64,000 bases of DNA, from NCBI GenBank assembly GCA_964020085.1, contig OZ026603.1, positions 7,193,046-7,257,045 on the forward strand. Reading direction: 5' to 3'. This document shows positions 33,945 to 46,576 of this stretch, piece by piece. A program made the translations under genes and the position numbers. Under the pieces are notes generated by a model. That model was given only the letters and a program-made list of their open reading frames with translations, searched no databases and had not been told where the DNA came from. How positions within the stretch are numbered: position 1 is the stretch's first letter; every line of letters begins with the position of its first letter. Source of the stretch: Micromussa lordhowensis. Lineage: Eukaryota; Cnidaria; Anthozoa; Scleractinia; Lobophylliidae.

Positions 33945-36900
33945 GACATGATGGCATTGGCGCCAGGGTCTTTTTTCTGGCCTTCTTTCTGCAGTAGTTT
34001 CTCCTGGTCCCAACTTTGCAGAATTTCAGAAAACGCGCGCTGGGGGTCCCCTTGGCAAATTTAACATAGCTCGGCTTCACGGGCATTTTAAGAGGCGCGG
34101 TTTGCAGCAAAATCTTTTGCAAGGTTGGCACTTCAAGGAAATCCTAGTTAGGACATGATGGCATTGGAGCCAGGGTGTTTTTTCTGGCCTTCCTTTTGCA
34201 GTAGTTTCCCCTGGTCCCAACTTTGCAGAATTTCAGAAAACGCGCGCTGGGGGTCCCCTTGGCAAATTTGACATAGCTCGGCTTCACGGGCACTTTAAGA
34301 GGCGCGGTTTGCAGCAAAATGTTCTGCTAGGTTGGCACTTCAAGGAAATTTTAGTTAGGACATGATGGTATTGGCGCCAGGGTGTTTTTTGTGGCCTTCT
34401 TTTTGCAGTAGTTTCCCCTGGTCCCAACTTTGCAGAATTTCAGAAAACGCGCGCTGGGGGTCCCCTTGGCAAATTTGACATAGCTCGGCTTCACGGGCAC
34501 TTTAAGAGGCGCGGTTTGCAGCAAAATGTTCTGCTAGGTTAGCACTTGAAGGAAATCCTAGTTAGGACGTGATGGCAATGGCGCCAGGGTGTTTTCTTTG
34601 GCCTTCTTTTTGCAGTAGTTTCCCCTGGTCCCAACTTTGCAGAATTTCAGAAAACGCGCGCTGGGGGTCCCCTTGGCAAATTTGACATAGCTCGGCTTCA
34701 CGTGCACTTTAAGAGGCGCGGTTTGCAGCAAAATGTTCTGCTAGGTTGGCACTTTGAGGAAATTTTAGTTACGACATCATAGCGTTGGCGCCAGGGTGTT
34801 TTTTCTGGCCTTCTTTTTGCAGTAGTTTCCCCTGGTCCCAACTTTGCAGAATTTCAGAAAACGCGCGCTGGGGGTCCCCTTGGCAAATTAGATATAGCTC
34901 GGCTTCACGGGCACTTTAAGAGGCGCGGTTTCCAGCAAAATGTTCTGCTAGGTTGGCACTTTAAGAAAATGTTAGTTAGGACATGATGGCATTGGCGCCA
35001 GGGTGTTTTTTATGGCCTTCTTTTTGCAGTAGTTTTCCCTGGTCCCAACTTTGCAGAATTTCAGAAAACGCGCGCTGGGGGTCCCCTTGGCAAATTTGAC
35101 ATAGCTCGGCTTCACGGGCACTTTAAGAGGCGCGGTTTGCAGCAAAATGTTCTTCTAGGTTCGCACTTTAAGGAAATTTTAGTCAGGACATGATGGCATT
35201 GGCGCCAGGGTGTTTTTTCTGGCCTTCATTTTGCAGTAGTTTCCCCTGGTCCCAACTTTGCAGAATTTCAGAAAACGCGCGCTGGGGGTCCCCTTGGCAA
35301 ATTAGACACAGCTCGGCTTCACGGGCACTTTAAGAGGCGCGGTTTCCAGCAAAATGTTCTGCTAGGTTGGCACTTCAAGAAAATATTAGTTAGGACATGA
35401 TGGCATTGGCGCCAGGGTGTTTTTTCTGGCCTTCTTTTTGCAGTTGTTTCCCCTGGTCCCAACTTTGCAGAATTTCAGAAAACGCGCGCTGGGGGTCCCC
35501 TTGGCAAATTTGACATAGCTCGGCTTCACGGGCACTTTAAGAGGCGCGGTTTGCAGCAAAATGTTCTGCTAGGTTGGCACTTTAAGGAAATTTTAGTTAG
35601 AACATGATGGCATTGGCGCCAGGGTGTTTTTTCTGGCCTTCATTTTGCAGTAGTTTTCCCTGGTCCCAACTTTGCAGAATTTCAGAAAACGCGCGCTGGG
35701 GGTCCCCTTGGCAAATTTGACATAGCTCGGCTTCACGGGCACTTTAAGAGGCGCGGTTTGCAGCAAAATGTTCTGCTAGGTTGGTACTTCAAGGAAATTC
35801 TAGTTAGGACATGATGGTATTGGCGCCAGGGTGTTTTTTCTGGCCTTCTTTTTGCAGTAGTTTCCCCTGGTCCCAACTTTGCAGAATTTCAGAAAACGCG
35901 CGCTGGGGGTCCCCTTGGCAAATTTGACATAGCTCGGCTTCACGGGCACTTTAAGAGGCGCGGTTTGCAGCAAAATGTTCTGCTAGGTTAGCACTTTAAG
36001 GAAATGCTAGTTAGGACATGATGGCAATGGCGCCAGGGTGTTTTCTCTGGCCTTCTTTTTGCAGTAGTTTCCCCTGGTCCCAACTTTGCAGAATTTCAGA
36101 AAACGCGCGCTGGGGGTCCCCTTGGCAAATTTGACATAGCTCGGCTTCACGGGCACTTTAAGAGGCGCGGTTTGCAGCAAAATGTTCTGCTAGGTTCGCA
36201 CTTTGAAGAAGTTTTAGTTAGAACATGATGGCATTGGCGCCAGGGTGTTTTTTCTGGCCTTCTTTTTGCAGTAGTTTCCCCTGGTCCCAACTTTGCAGAA
36301 TTTCAGAAAACGCGCGCTGGGGGTCCCCTTGGCAAATTTGACATAGCTCGGGTTCACGGGTATTTTAAGAGGTGCGGTTTGCAGCAAAATGTTTTGCAAA
36401 GTTGGCACTTCAAGGAAATTATAGTTAGGACATGACGGCAATGGCGCCAGGGTGTTTCTTCTGGCCTTCTTTTTGCAGTAGTTTCCCCTGGTCCCAACTT
36501 TGCAGAATTTCAGAAAACGCGCGCTGGGGGACCCCTTGGCAAATTTGACATAGCTCGGCTTCACGGGCACTTTAAGAGGCGCGGTTTGCAGCAAAATGTT
36601 CTGCTAGGTTGGCACCTGAGGGAAATCGTAGTTAGGACATGATGGCATTGGCGCCAGGGTGTTTTTTCTGGCCTTCTTTTTGCAGTAGTTTCCCCTGGTC
36701 CCAACTTTGCAGAATTTCAGAAAACGCGCGCTGGGGGTCCCCTTGGCAAATTTGACATAGCTCGGCTTCACGGGCACTTTAAGAGGCGCGGTTTGCAGCA
36801 AAATGTTCTGCTAGGTTGGCACTTTAAGGAAATTTTAGTTAGGACATAATGGCATTGGCGCCAGGGTGTTTTTTCTGGCCTTCATTTTGCAGTAGTTTCC

Positions 36901-38925
36901 CCTGGTCCCAACTTTGCAGAATTTCAGAAAACGCGCGCTGGGGGTCCCCTTGGCAAATTAGACATAGCTCGGCTTCACGGGCACTTTAAGAGGCGCGGTT
37001 TCCAGCAAAATGTTCTGCTAGGTTGGCACTTCAAGAAAATATTAGTTAGGACATGATGGCATTGGCGCCAGGGTGTTTTTTCTGGCCTTCTTTTTGCAGT
37101 TGTTTCCCCTGGTCCCAACTTTGCAGAATTTCAGAAAACGCGCGCTGGGGGTCCCCTTGGCAAATTTGACATAGCTCGGCTTCACGGGCACTTTAAGAGG
37201 CGCGGTTTGCAGCAAAATGTTCTGCTAGGTTGGCACTTCAAGGAAATGTTAGTTAGGACATGATGGCATTGGCGCCAGGGTCTTTTTTCTGGCCTTCTTT
37301 CTGCAGTAGTTTCTCCTGGTCCCAACTTTGCAGAATTTTAGAAAACGCGCGCTGGGGGTCCCCTTGGCAAATTTAACATAGCTCGGCTTCACGGGCATTT
37401 TAAGAGGCGCGGTTTGCAGCAAAATGTTTTGCAAGGTTGGCACTTTAAGGAAATCCTAGTTAGGACATGATGGCATTGGAGCCAGGGTGTTTTTTTTGGC
37501 CTTCTTTTTGCAGTAGTTTCCCCTGGTCCCAACTTTGCAGAATTTCAGAAAACGCGCGCTGGGGGTTCCCTTGGCAAATTTGACATAGCTCGGCTTCACG
37601 GGCACTTTAAGAGGCGCGGTTTGCAGCAAAATGTTCTGCTAGGTTGGCACTTCAAGGAAATCCTAGTTAGGACATGATGGTATTGGCGCCAGGGTGTTTT
37701 TTCTGGCCTTCTTTTTGCAGTAGTTTCCCCTGGTCCCAACTTTGCAGAATTTCAGAAAACGCGCGCTGGGGGTCCCCATGGCAAATTTGACATAGCTCGG
37801 CTTCACGGGCATTTTAAGAGGCGCGGTTTGCAGCAAAATGTTTTGCAAGGTTGGCACTTCAAGGAAATCCTAGCTAAGACATGATGGCATTGGAGCCAGG
37901 GTGTTTTTTCTGGCCTTCTTTTTGCAGTAGTTTCCCCTGGTCCCAACTTTGCAGAATTTCAGAAAACGCGCGCTGGGGGTCCCCTTGGCAAATTTGACAT
38001 AGCTCGGCTTCACGGGCACTTTAAGAGGCGCGGTTTGAAGCAAAATGTTCTGCTAGGTTGGCACTTCAAGGAAATCCTAGTTAGCACATGATGGCATTGG
38101 CGCCAGGGTGTTTTTTTCTGGCCTTGTTTTTGCAGTAGTTTCCCCTGGTCCCAACTTTGCAGAATTTCAGAAAACGCGCGCTGGGGGTCCCCTTGGCAAA
38201 TTTGACATAGCTCGGCTTCACGGGCACTTTAAGAGGCGCGGTTTGCAGCAAAATGTTCTGCTAGGTTGGCACTTTAAGGAAATCCTAGTTAGGACATGAT
38301 GGCAATGGCGCCAGGGTGTTTTCTCTGGCCTTCTTTTTGCAGTAGTTTCCCCTGGTCCCAACTTTGCAGAATTTCAGAAAACGCGCGCTGGGGGTCCCCT
38401 TGGCAAATTTGACATAGCTCGACTTCACGGGCACTTTAAGAGGCGCGGTTTGAAGCAAAATGTTCTGCTAGGTTGGCACTTTGAAGAAGTCTTAGTTACA
38501 ACATGATGGCATTGGCGCCAGGGTGTTTTTTCTGGCCTTTTTTTGCAGTAGTTTCCCCTGGTCCCAACTTTGCAGAATTTCAGAAAACGCGCGCTGGGGG
38601 TCCCCTTGGAAAATTTGACATAGCTCGGCTTCACGGGTATTTTAAGAGGCGCGGTTTGCAGCAAAATGTTTTGCAAGGTTGGCACTTCAAGGAAATCATA
38701 GTTAGGACATGACGGCAATGGCGCCAGGGTGTTTCTTCTGGCCTTCTTTTTGCAGTAGTTTCCCCTGGTCCCAACTTTGCAGAATTTCAGAAAACGCGCG
38801 CTGGGGGTCCCCTTGGCAAATTTGACATAGCTTGGCTTCACGGGCACTTTAAGAGGCGCGGTTTGCAGCAAAATGTTCTGCTAGGTTGGCACTTTAAGGA
38901 AATCCTAGTTAGGACATGATAGCAT
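33945..38925. repeat. Satellite sub-block with segmental copies at 16-unit and 11-unit offsets
   Basis: The unit with TTCTTTCTGCAGTAGTTTCTCC occurs at 33945 and 37257, exactly 3312 bp (16 units) apart. The unit with GACATGACGGCAATGG and GTGTTTCTTCTGG occurs at 36429 and 38706, exactly 2277 bp (11 units) apart. Two long - strand open frames (36214-36594 and 38425-38871) arise here where the boundary stop is mutated; they are satellite by-products. Confidence 0.75.
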
Positions 38926-41900
38926 TGGCGCCAGGGTGTTTTTTTTGGCCTTGTTTGTGCAGTAGTTTTCCCTGGTCCCAACTTTGCAGAATTTCAGAAA
39001 ACGCGCGCTGGGGGTGCCCTCTGCAAATTTGACATAGCTCGGCTTCACGGGCACTTTAAGAGGCGCGGTTTGCAGCAAAATGTTCTGCTAGGTTGGCACT
39101 TTAAGAAAATTTTAGTTAGGACATGATGGCATTGGCGCCAGGGTGTTTTTTCTGGCCTTTCTTTTGCAGTAGTTTCCCCTGGTCCTAACTTTGCAGAATT
39201 TCAGAAAACGCGCGCTGGGGGTCCCCTTGACAAATTTGACATAGTTAGGCTTCACGGGCACTTTAAGAGGCGCGGTTTGCAGCAAAATGTTTTGCTAGGT
39301 TGGCACTTCAAGGAAATCCTAGTTAGGACATGATGGCATTGGCGCCAGGGTGTTTTTTCTGGCCTTCTTTTTGCAGTAGTTTCCCCTGGTCCCAACTTTG
39401 CAGAATTTCAGAAAACGCGCGCTGGGGGTCCCCTTTTCAAATTTGACATAGCTCGGCTTCACGGGCACTTTAAGAGGCGCGGTTTGCAGCAAAATGTTCT
39501 GCTAGGTTGGCACTTTAAGGAAAGCCAAGTTAGGACTTGATGGCATTGGCGCCAGGGTGTTTTTTCTGGCCTTCTTTTTGCAGTAGTTTCCCCTGATCCA
39601 ACTTTGCAGAATTTCAGAAAACGCGCGCTGGGGGTCCCTTTGGCAAATTTGACATAGCTCGGCTTCACGGGCACTTTAAGAGGCGCGGTTTGCAGCAAAA
39701 TGTTCTGCTAGGTCGGCACTTCAAGGAAATGCTACTTAAAACATGATCGCATTGGCGCCAGGGTGTTTTTTCTGGCCTTCCTTTTGCAGTAGTTTCCCCT
39801 GGTCCCAACTTTGCAGAATTTCAGAAAACGCGCGCTGGGGGTCCCCTTGACAAATTTGACATAGTTAGGCTTCACGGGCACTTTAAGAGGCGCGGTTTGC
39901 AGCAAAATGTTCTGCTAGGTTAGCACTTCAAGGAAATCCTAGTTAGGACATGATGGCATTGGCGCCAGGGTGTTTTTTCTTGCCTTCTTTTTGCAGTAGT
40001 TTCCCCTGGTCCCAACTTTGCAGAATTTCAGAAAACGCGCGCTGGGGGTCCCCTTGGCAAATTTGACATAGCTCGGCTTCACGGGCACTTTAAGAGGTGC
40101 GGTTTGCAGCAAAATGTTCTGCTAGGTTGGCAATTCAAGGAAATCCTAGTTACGATATAATAGCATTGGCGCCAGGGTAATTTTTCTGGCCTTCTTTTTG
40201 CAGTAGTTTCCCCTGGTCCCAACTTTGCAGAATTTCAGAAAACGCGGGCTGGGGGTCCCCTTGGCAAATTTGACATAGCTCGGCTTCACGGGCACTTTAA
40301 GAGGCGCGATTTGCAGCAAAATGTTTTGCTAGGTTGGCACTTCAAGGAAATCGTACTTAGGACATGATGGCATTGGCGCCAGGGTGTTTTTTTGGGCCTT
40401 CTTTTTGCAGTAGTTTCCACTGGTCCCAACTTTGCAGAATTTCAGAAAACGCGCGCTGGGGGTCCCCTTGGCAAATTTGACATAGCTCGGCTTCACGGGC
40501 ACTTTAAGAGGCGCGGTTTGCAGCAAAATGTTCTGCTAGGATGGCACTTTAAGGAAATTGTAGTTAGGACATGATGACATTGGCGCCAGGGTGTTTTTTC
40601 TGGCTTTCTTTTTGCAGTAGTTTCCCCTGGTTCCAACTTTGCAGAATTTCAGAAAACGCGCGCTGGGGGTCCCCTTGGCAAATTTGACATAGCTCGGCTT
40701 CACGAGCACTTTAAGAGGCCCGGTTTGCAGCAAAATGTTCTGCTAGGTTGGCACTTCAAGGAAATCCTAGTCAGGACATGATGGCATTGGCGCCAGGGTG
40801 TTTTTTCTGGCCTTCTTTTTGCAGTCGTTTCCCCTGGTCCCAACTTTGCAGAATTTCAGAAAACGCGCGCTGGGGGTCCCCTTGGCAAATTTGACATAGC
40901 TCGGCTTCACGGGCACTTTAAGAGGCGCGGTTGGCAGCAAAATGTTCTGCTAGGTTGGCACTTCAAGAAAATTTTAGTTACGACATGATGGCATTGGCGC
41001 CAGGGTTTTTTTTTTTTGGCCTTCTTTTTGCAGTAGTTTCCCCTGGTCCCAACTTTGCAGAATTTCAGAAAACGCGCGCTGGGGGTCCCCTTGGCAAATT
41101 TGACATAGCTCGGCTTCACGGGCACTTTAAGAGGCGCGGTTTGCAGCAAAATGTTCTGCTAGGATGGCACTTGAAGGAAATTGAAGTTAGGACATGATGA
41201 CATTGGCGCCAGGGTGTTTTTTCTGGCTTTCTTTTTGCAGTAGTTTCCCCTGGTCCCAACTTTGCAGAATTTCAGAAAACGCGCGCTGGGGGTCCCCTTG
41301 GCAAATTTGACATAGCTAGGCTTCACGGGCACTTTAAGAGGCGCGGTTTGCAGCAAAATGTTCTGCTAGGTTAGCACTTTAAGGAAACTCTAGTTAAAAC
41401 ATGATGGCATTGGCGCCAGGGTGTTTTTTTTGGCCTTCTTTTTGCAGTAGTTTCCCCTGGTCCCAACTTTGCAGAATTTCAGAAAACACGCGCTGGGGGT
41501 CCCCTTGGCAAATTTGACATAGCTCGGCTTCACGGGCACTTTAAGAGGCGCGGTTTGCAGCAAAATGTTCTGCTAGGTTGGCACTTCAAGGATATTGTAG
41601 TTAGGACATGATGGCATTGGCGCTAGGGTGTTTTTTCTGGCCTTCTTTCTGCCGTAGTTTCCCCTGGTCCCAATTTTGCAGAATTTCAGAAAACGCGCGC
41701 TGAGGGTCCCCTTGGCAAATTTGACATAGCTCGGCTTCACGGGCACTTTAAGAGGCGCGGTTTGCAGCAAAATGTTCTGCTATGTTGGCACTTCAAGGAA
41801 ATTCTAGTTAGGACATGATGGCGTTGGCGCCAGGGTGTTTTTTCTGGCCTTCTTTTTGCAGTAGTTTCCCCTGGTCCCAACTTTGCAGAATTTCAGAAAA

Positions 41901-44090
41901 CGCGCGCTGGGGGTCCCCTTGGCAAATTTGACATAGCTCGGCTTCACGGGCACTTTAAGAGGCGCGGTTTGCAGCAAAATGTTCTGCTAGGTTGGCACTT
42001 TAAGGAAATTTTAGTTAGGACATGATGGCATTGTTACCAGGGTGTTTTTTCTGGCCTTCTTTTTGCAGTAGTCTCACCTGATCCAACTTTGCAGAATTTC
42101 AGAAAACGCGCGCTGGGGGTCCCCTTGGCAAATTTGACATAGCTCGGCTTCACGGGCACTTTAAGAGGCGCGGTTTGCAGCAAAATGTTCTGCTAGGTTG
42201 CCACTTTAAGGAAATTCTAGCTAGGACATGATGGCATTTGCGCCAGGGTGTTTTTTCTGGCCTTCTTTTTGCAGTAGTTTCCCCTGGTCCCAACTTTGCA
42301 GAATTTCAGAAAACGCGCGCTGGGGGTCCCCTTGGCAAATTTGACATAGCTCGGGTTCACGGGCACTTTAAGAGGCGCGGTTTGCAGCAAAATGTTCTGC
42401 TAGGTTGGCACTTCAAGGAACTGCTAGTTAGGACATGATGACATTGGCGCTAGGGTGTTTTCTCTGGCCTTCTTTTTGCAGTAGTTTCCCCTGGTCCCAA
42501 CTTTCCAGAATTTCAGAAAACGCGCGCTGGGGGTCCCCTTGGCAAATTTGACATAGCTCGGCTTCACGGGCACTTTAAGAGGCGCGGTTTGCAGCAAAAT
42601 GTTCTGCTAGGTTGGCGCTTCAAGGAAAACCTAGTAAGGACATGATGGCATTGGCGCCAGGGTGTTTTTTTTGGCCTTCTTTTTGCAGTAGTTTCCCCTG
42701 GTCCCAACTTTGCAGAATTTTTCAAAAAAGGCGCGCTGGGGGTCCCCTTGGCAAATTTGACATAGCTCGGCTTCACGGGCACTTTAAGAGGCGCGGTTTG
42801 CAGCAAAATGTTCTGCTAGGTTGGCACTTCAAGGAAATTTTAGTTAGGACATGACGGCATTGGCGCCAGGGTGTCTTTTCTGGCCTTCTTTTTGCAGTAG
42901 TTTCCCCTGGTCCCAACTTTGCAGAATTTTAGAAAACGCGCGCTGGGGGTCCCCTTGGCAAATTTGACATAGCTCGGCTTCACGGGCACTTTAAGAGGCG
43001 CGGTTTGCAGCAAAATGTTCTGCTAGGTTGGCACTTTAAGGAAATCTTAGTCAGGACATGATGACATTGGCGCCAGGGTGTTTTTTCTGGCTTTCTTTTT
43101 GCAGTAGTTTCCCCTGGTCCCAACTTTGCAGAATTTCAGAAAACGCGCGCTGGGGGTCCCCTTGGCAAATTTGACATAGCTCGGCTTCACGAGCACTTTA
43201 AGAGGCCCGGTTTGCAGCAAAATGTTCTGCTAGGTTGGCACTTTAAGGAAATTTTAGTCAGGACATGATGGCATTGGCGCCAGGGTGTTTTTTCTGGCCT
43301 TCTTTTTGCAGTCGTTTCCCCTGGTCCCAACTTTGCAGAATTTCAGAAAACGCGCGCTGGGGGTCCCCTTGGCAAATTTGACATAGCTCGGCTTCACGGG
43401 CACTTTAAGAGGCGCGGTTTGCAGCAAAATGTTCTGCTAGGTTGGCACTTCAAGAAAATTTTAGTTAGAACATGATGGCATTGGCGCCAGGGTTTTTTTT
43501 TTTGGCCTTCTTTTTGCAGTAGTTTCCCCTGGTCCCAACTTTGCAGAATTTTAGAAAACGCGCGCTGGGGGTCCCCTTGGCAAATTTGACATAGCTCGGC
43601 TTCACGGGCACTTTAAGAGGCGCGGTTTGCAGCAAAATGTTCTGCTAGGATGGCACTTGAAGGAAATTGTAGTTAGGACATGATGACATTGGCGCCAGGG
43701 TGTTTTTTCTGGCTTTCTTTTTGCAGTAGTTTCCCCTGGTCCCAACTTTGCAGAATTTCAGAAAACGCGCGCTGGGGGTCCCCTTGGCAAATTTGACATA
43801 GCTCGGCTTCACGAGCACTTTAAGAGGCGCGGTTTGTAGCAAAATGTTCTGCTAGGTTGGCACTTGAAGGAAATTCTAGTTAAGACATGATGGCATTGGC
43901 GCCAGGATGTTTTTTCTGGCCTTCTTTTTGCAGTAGTTTCCCCTGGTCCCAACTTTGCAGAATTTCAGAAAACGCGCGCTGGGGGTCCCCTTGGCAAATT
44001 TGAAATAGCTCGGCTTCACGGGCACTTTAAGAGGCGCGGTTTGCAGCAAAATGTTTTGCTAGGTTGGCACTTCAAGGAAATCCTAATTAG
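38926..44090. repeat. Satellite sub-block with expanded T tracts and GCTAGGATGGCAC units
   Basis: Units at about 40980 and 43470 have the first T tract fused with its flanks into 12 (41006-41017) and 11 (43493-43503) T, against 6 in the consensus. Each is followed by a unit boundary reading TGCTAGGATGGCAC and a unit with ATGACATTGGCG and GGCTTTCTTTTTGCAG. Other units carry CTGATCCAAC with one base lost (39590, 42075), or extra bases TTTTTCAAAAAAGG (42720). Confidence 0.75.
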
Positions 44091-46576
44091 GATATGATAG
44101 CATTGGCGCCAGCGTGTTTTTTCTAGCCTTCTTTTTGCAGTAGTTTCCCCTGGTCCCAACTTTGCAGAATTTCAGAAAACGCGCGCTGGGGGTCCCCTTG
44201 GCAAATTTGACATAGCTCGGCTTCACGGGCACTTTAAGAGGCGCGGTTTGCAGCAAAATGTTCTGCTAGGTTGGCACTTTAAGGAAATTTTAGTAAAGAC
44301 ATGATGGCATTGGCGCCAGGATGTTTTTTCTGGGCTTCTTTTTGCAGTAGTTTCCCCTGGTCCCAACTTTGCAGAATTTCAGAAAACGCGCGCTGGGGGT
44401 CCTCTTGGCAAATTTGACATAGCTCGGCTTCACGGGCACTTTAAGAGGCGCGATTTGCAGCAAAATGTTCTGCTTGGTTGGCACTTTGAGGAAATTCTAG
44501 TTAGGACATGATGGCGTTGGCGCCAGGGTGTTTTTTTCTGGCCTTCTTTTTGCAGTAGTTTCCCCTGGTCCCAACTTTGCAGAATTTCAGAAAACGCGCG
44601 CTGGAGGTCCCCTTGGCAAATTTGACATAGCTCGGCTTCACGGGCACTTTAAGAGGCGCGGTTTGCAGCAAAATGTTCTGCTAGGATGGCACTTGAAGGA
44701 AATTGTAGCTAGGACATGATGACATTGGCGCCAGGGTGTTTTTTCTGGCTTTCTTTTTGCAGTAGTTTCCCCTGGTCCCAACTTTGCAGAATTTCAGAAA
44801 ACGCGCGCTGGGGGTCCCCTTGGCAAATTTGACATAGCTCGGCTTCACGAGCACTTTAAGAGGCGCGGTTTGTAGCAAAATGTTCTGCTAGGTTGGCACT
44901 TGAAGGAAATTCTAGTTAAGACATGATGGCATTGGCGCCAGGATGTTTTTTCTGGCCTTCTTTTTGCAGTAGTTTCCCCTGGTCCCAACTTTGCAGAATT
45001 TCAGAAAACGCGCGCTGGGGGTCCCCTTGGCAAATTTGACATAGCTCGGCTTCACGGGCACTTTAAGAGGCGCGGTTTGCAGCAAAATGTTCTGCTAGGT
45101 TGGCACTTTAAGGAAATCGTAGTTAGGATATGATAGCATTGGCGCCAGGGTGTTTTTTCTGGCCTTCTTTTTGCAGTAGTTTCCCCTGGTCCCAACTTTG
45201 CAGAATTTCAGAAAACGCGCGCTGGGGGTCCCCTTGGCAAATTTGACATAGCTCGGCTTCACGGGCACTTTAAGAGGCGCGGTTTGCAGCAAAATGTTCT
45301 GCTTGGTTGGCACTTTAAGGAAATTTTAGTAAAAACATGATGGCATTGGCGCCAGGGTGTTTTTTCTGGGCTTCTTTTTGCAGTAGTTTCCCCTGGTCCC
45401 AACTTTGCAGAATTTCAGAAAACGCGCGCTGGGGGTCCTCTTGGAAAATTTGACATAGCTCGGCTTCACGGGCACTTTAAGAGGCGCAATTTGCAGCAAA
45501 ATGTTCTGCTTGGATGGCACTTTGAGGAAATTCTAGTTAGAACATGATGGCATTGGAGAAAGCGTGTTTTTTCTGGCTTTCTTTTTGCAGTAGTTTCCCC
45601 TGGTCCCAACTTTGCAGAATTTCAGAAAACGCGCGCTGGGGGTCCCCTTGGCAAATTTGACATAGCTCGGCTTCACGAGCACTTTAAGAGGCGCGGTTTG
45701 TAGCAAAATGTTCTGCTAGGTTGGCACTTGAAGGAAATTCTAGTTAAGACATGATGGCATTGGCGCCAGGATGTTTTTTCTGGCCTTCTTTTTGCAGTAG
45801 TTTCCCCTGGTCCCAACTTTGCAGAATTTCAGAAAACGCGCGCTGGGGGTCCCCTTGGCAAATTTGACATAGCTCGGCTTCACGGGCACTTTAAGAGGCG
45901 CGGTTTGCAGCAAAATGTTCTGCTAGGTTGGCACTTTAAGGAAATCGTAGTTAGGATATGATAGCATTGGCGCCAGGGTGTTTTTTCTGGCCTTCTTTTT
46001 GCAGTAGTTTCCCCTGGTCCCAACTTTGCAGAATTTCAGAAAACGCGCGCTGGGGGTCCCCTTGGCAAATTTGACATAGCTCGGCTTCACGGGCACTTTA
46101 AGAGGCGCGGTTTGCAGCAAAATGTTCTGCTTGGTTGGCACTTTAAGGAAATTTTAGTAAAGACATGATGGCATTGGCGCCAGGGTGTTTTTTCTGGGCT
46201 TCTTTTTGCAGTAGTTTCCCCTGGTCCCAACTTTGCAGAATTTCAGAAAACGCGCGCTGGGGGTCCTCTTGGAAAATTTGACATAGCTCGGCTTCACGGG
46301 CACTTTAAGAGGCGCAATTTGCAGCAAAATGTTCTGCTTGGTTGGCACTTTGAGGAAATTCTAGTTAGGACATGATGGCGTTGGCGCCAGGGTGTTTTTT
46401 TCTGGCCTTCTTTTTGCAGTAGTTTCCCCTGGTCCCAACTTTGCAGAATTTCAGAAAACGCGCGCTGGGGGTCCCCTTGGCAAATTTAACATAGCTCGGC
46501 TTCACGGGCACTTTAAGAGGCGCGGTTTACAGCAAAATGTTCTGCTAGGTTTGCACTTTAAGGTAATCGTAAATAG
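44091..46576. repeat. 5-mer higher-order repeat with a 4-mer deletion variant
   Basis: Unit order from 44091 is GATATGATAGC, TGGGCTTC, GATGGCGTTGG with T7, GATGACATT with GGCTTTC, and AGACATG with CAGGATG. At 45127 the cycle restarts, but its third unit (45541) reads GGCATTGGAGAAAGCG with GGCTTTC, as if units three and four were fused. This gives an 828-bp 4-mer. The cycle restarts again at 45955 and 46162, with the T7 unit at 46369. Unit loss by unequal crossover or slippage is the simple explanation. Confidence 0.85.
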
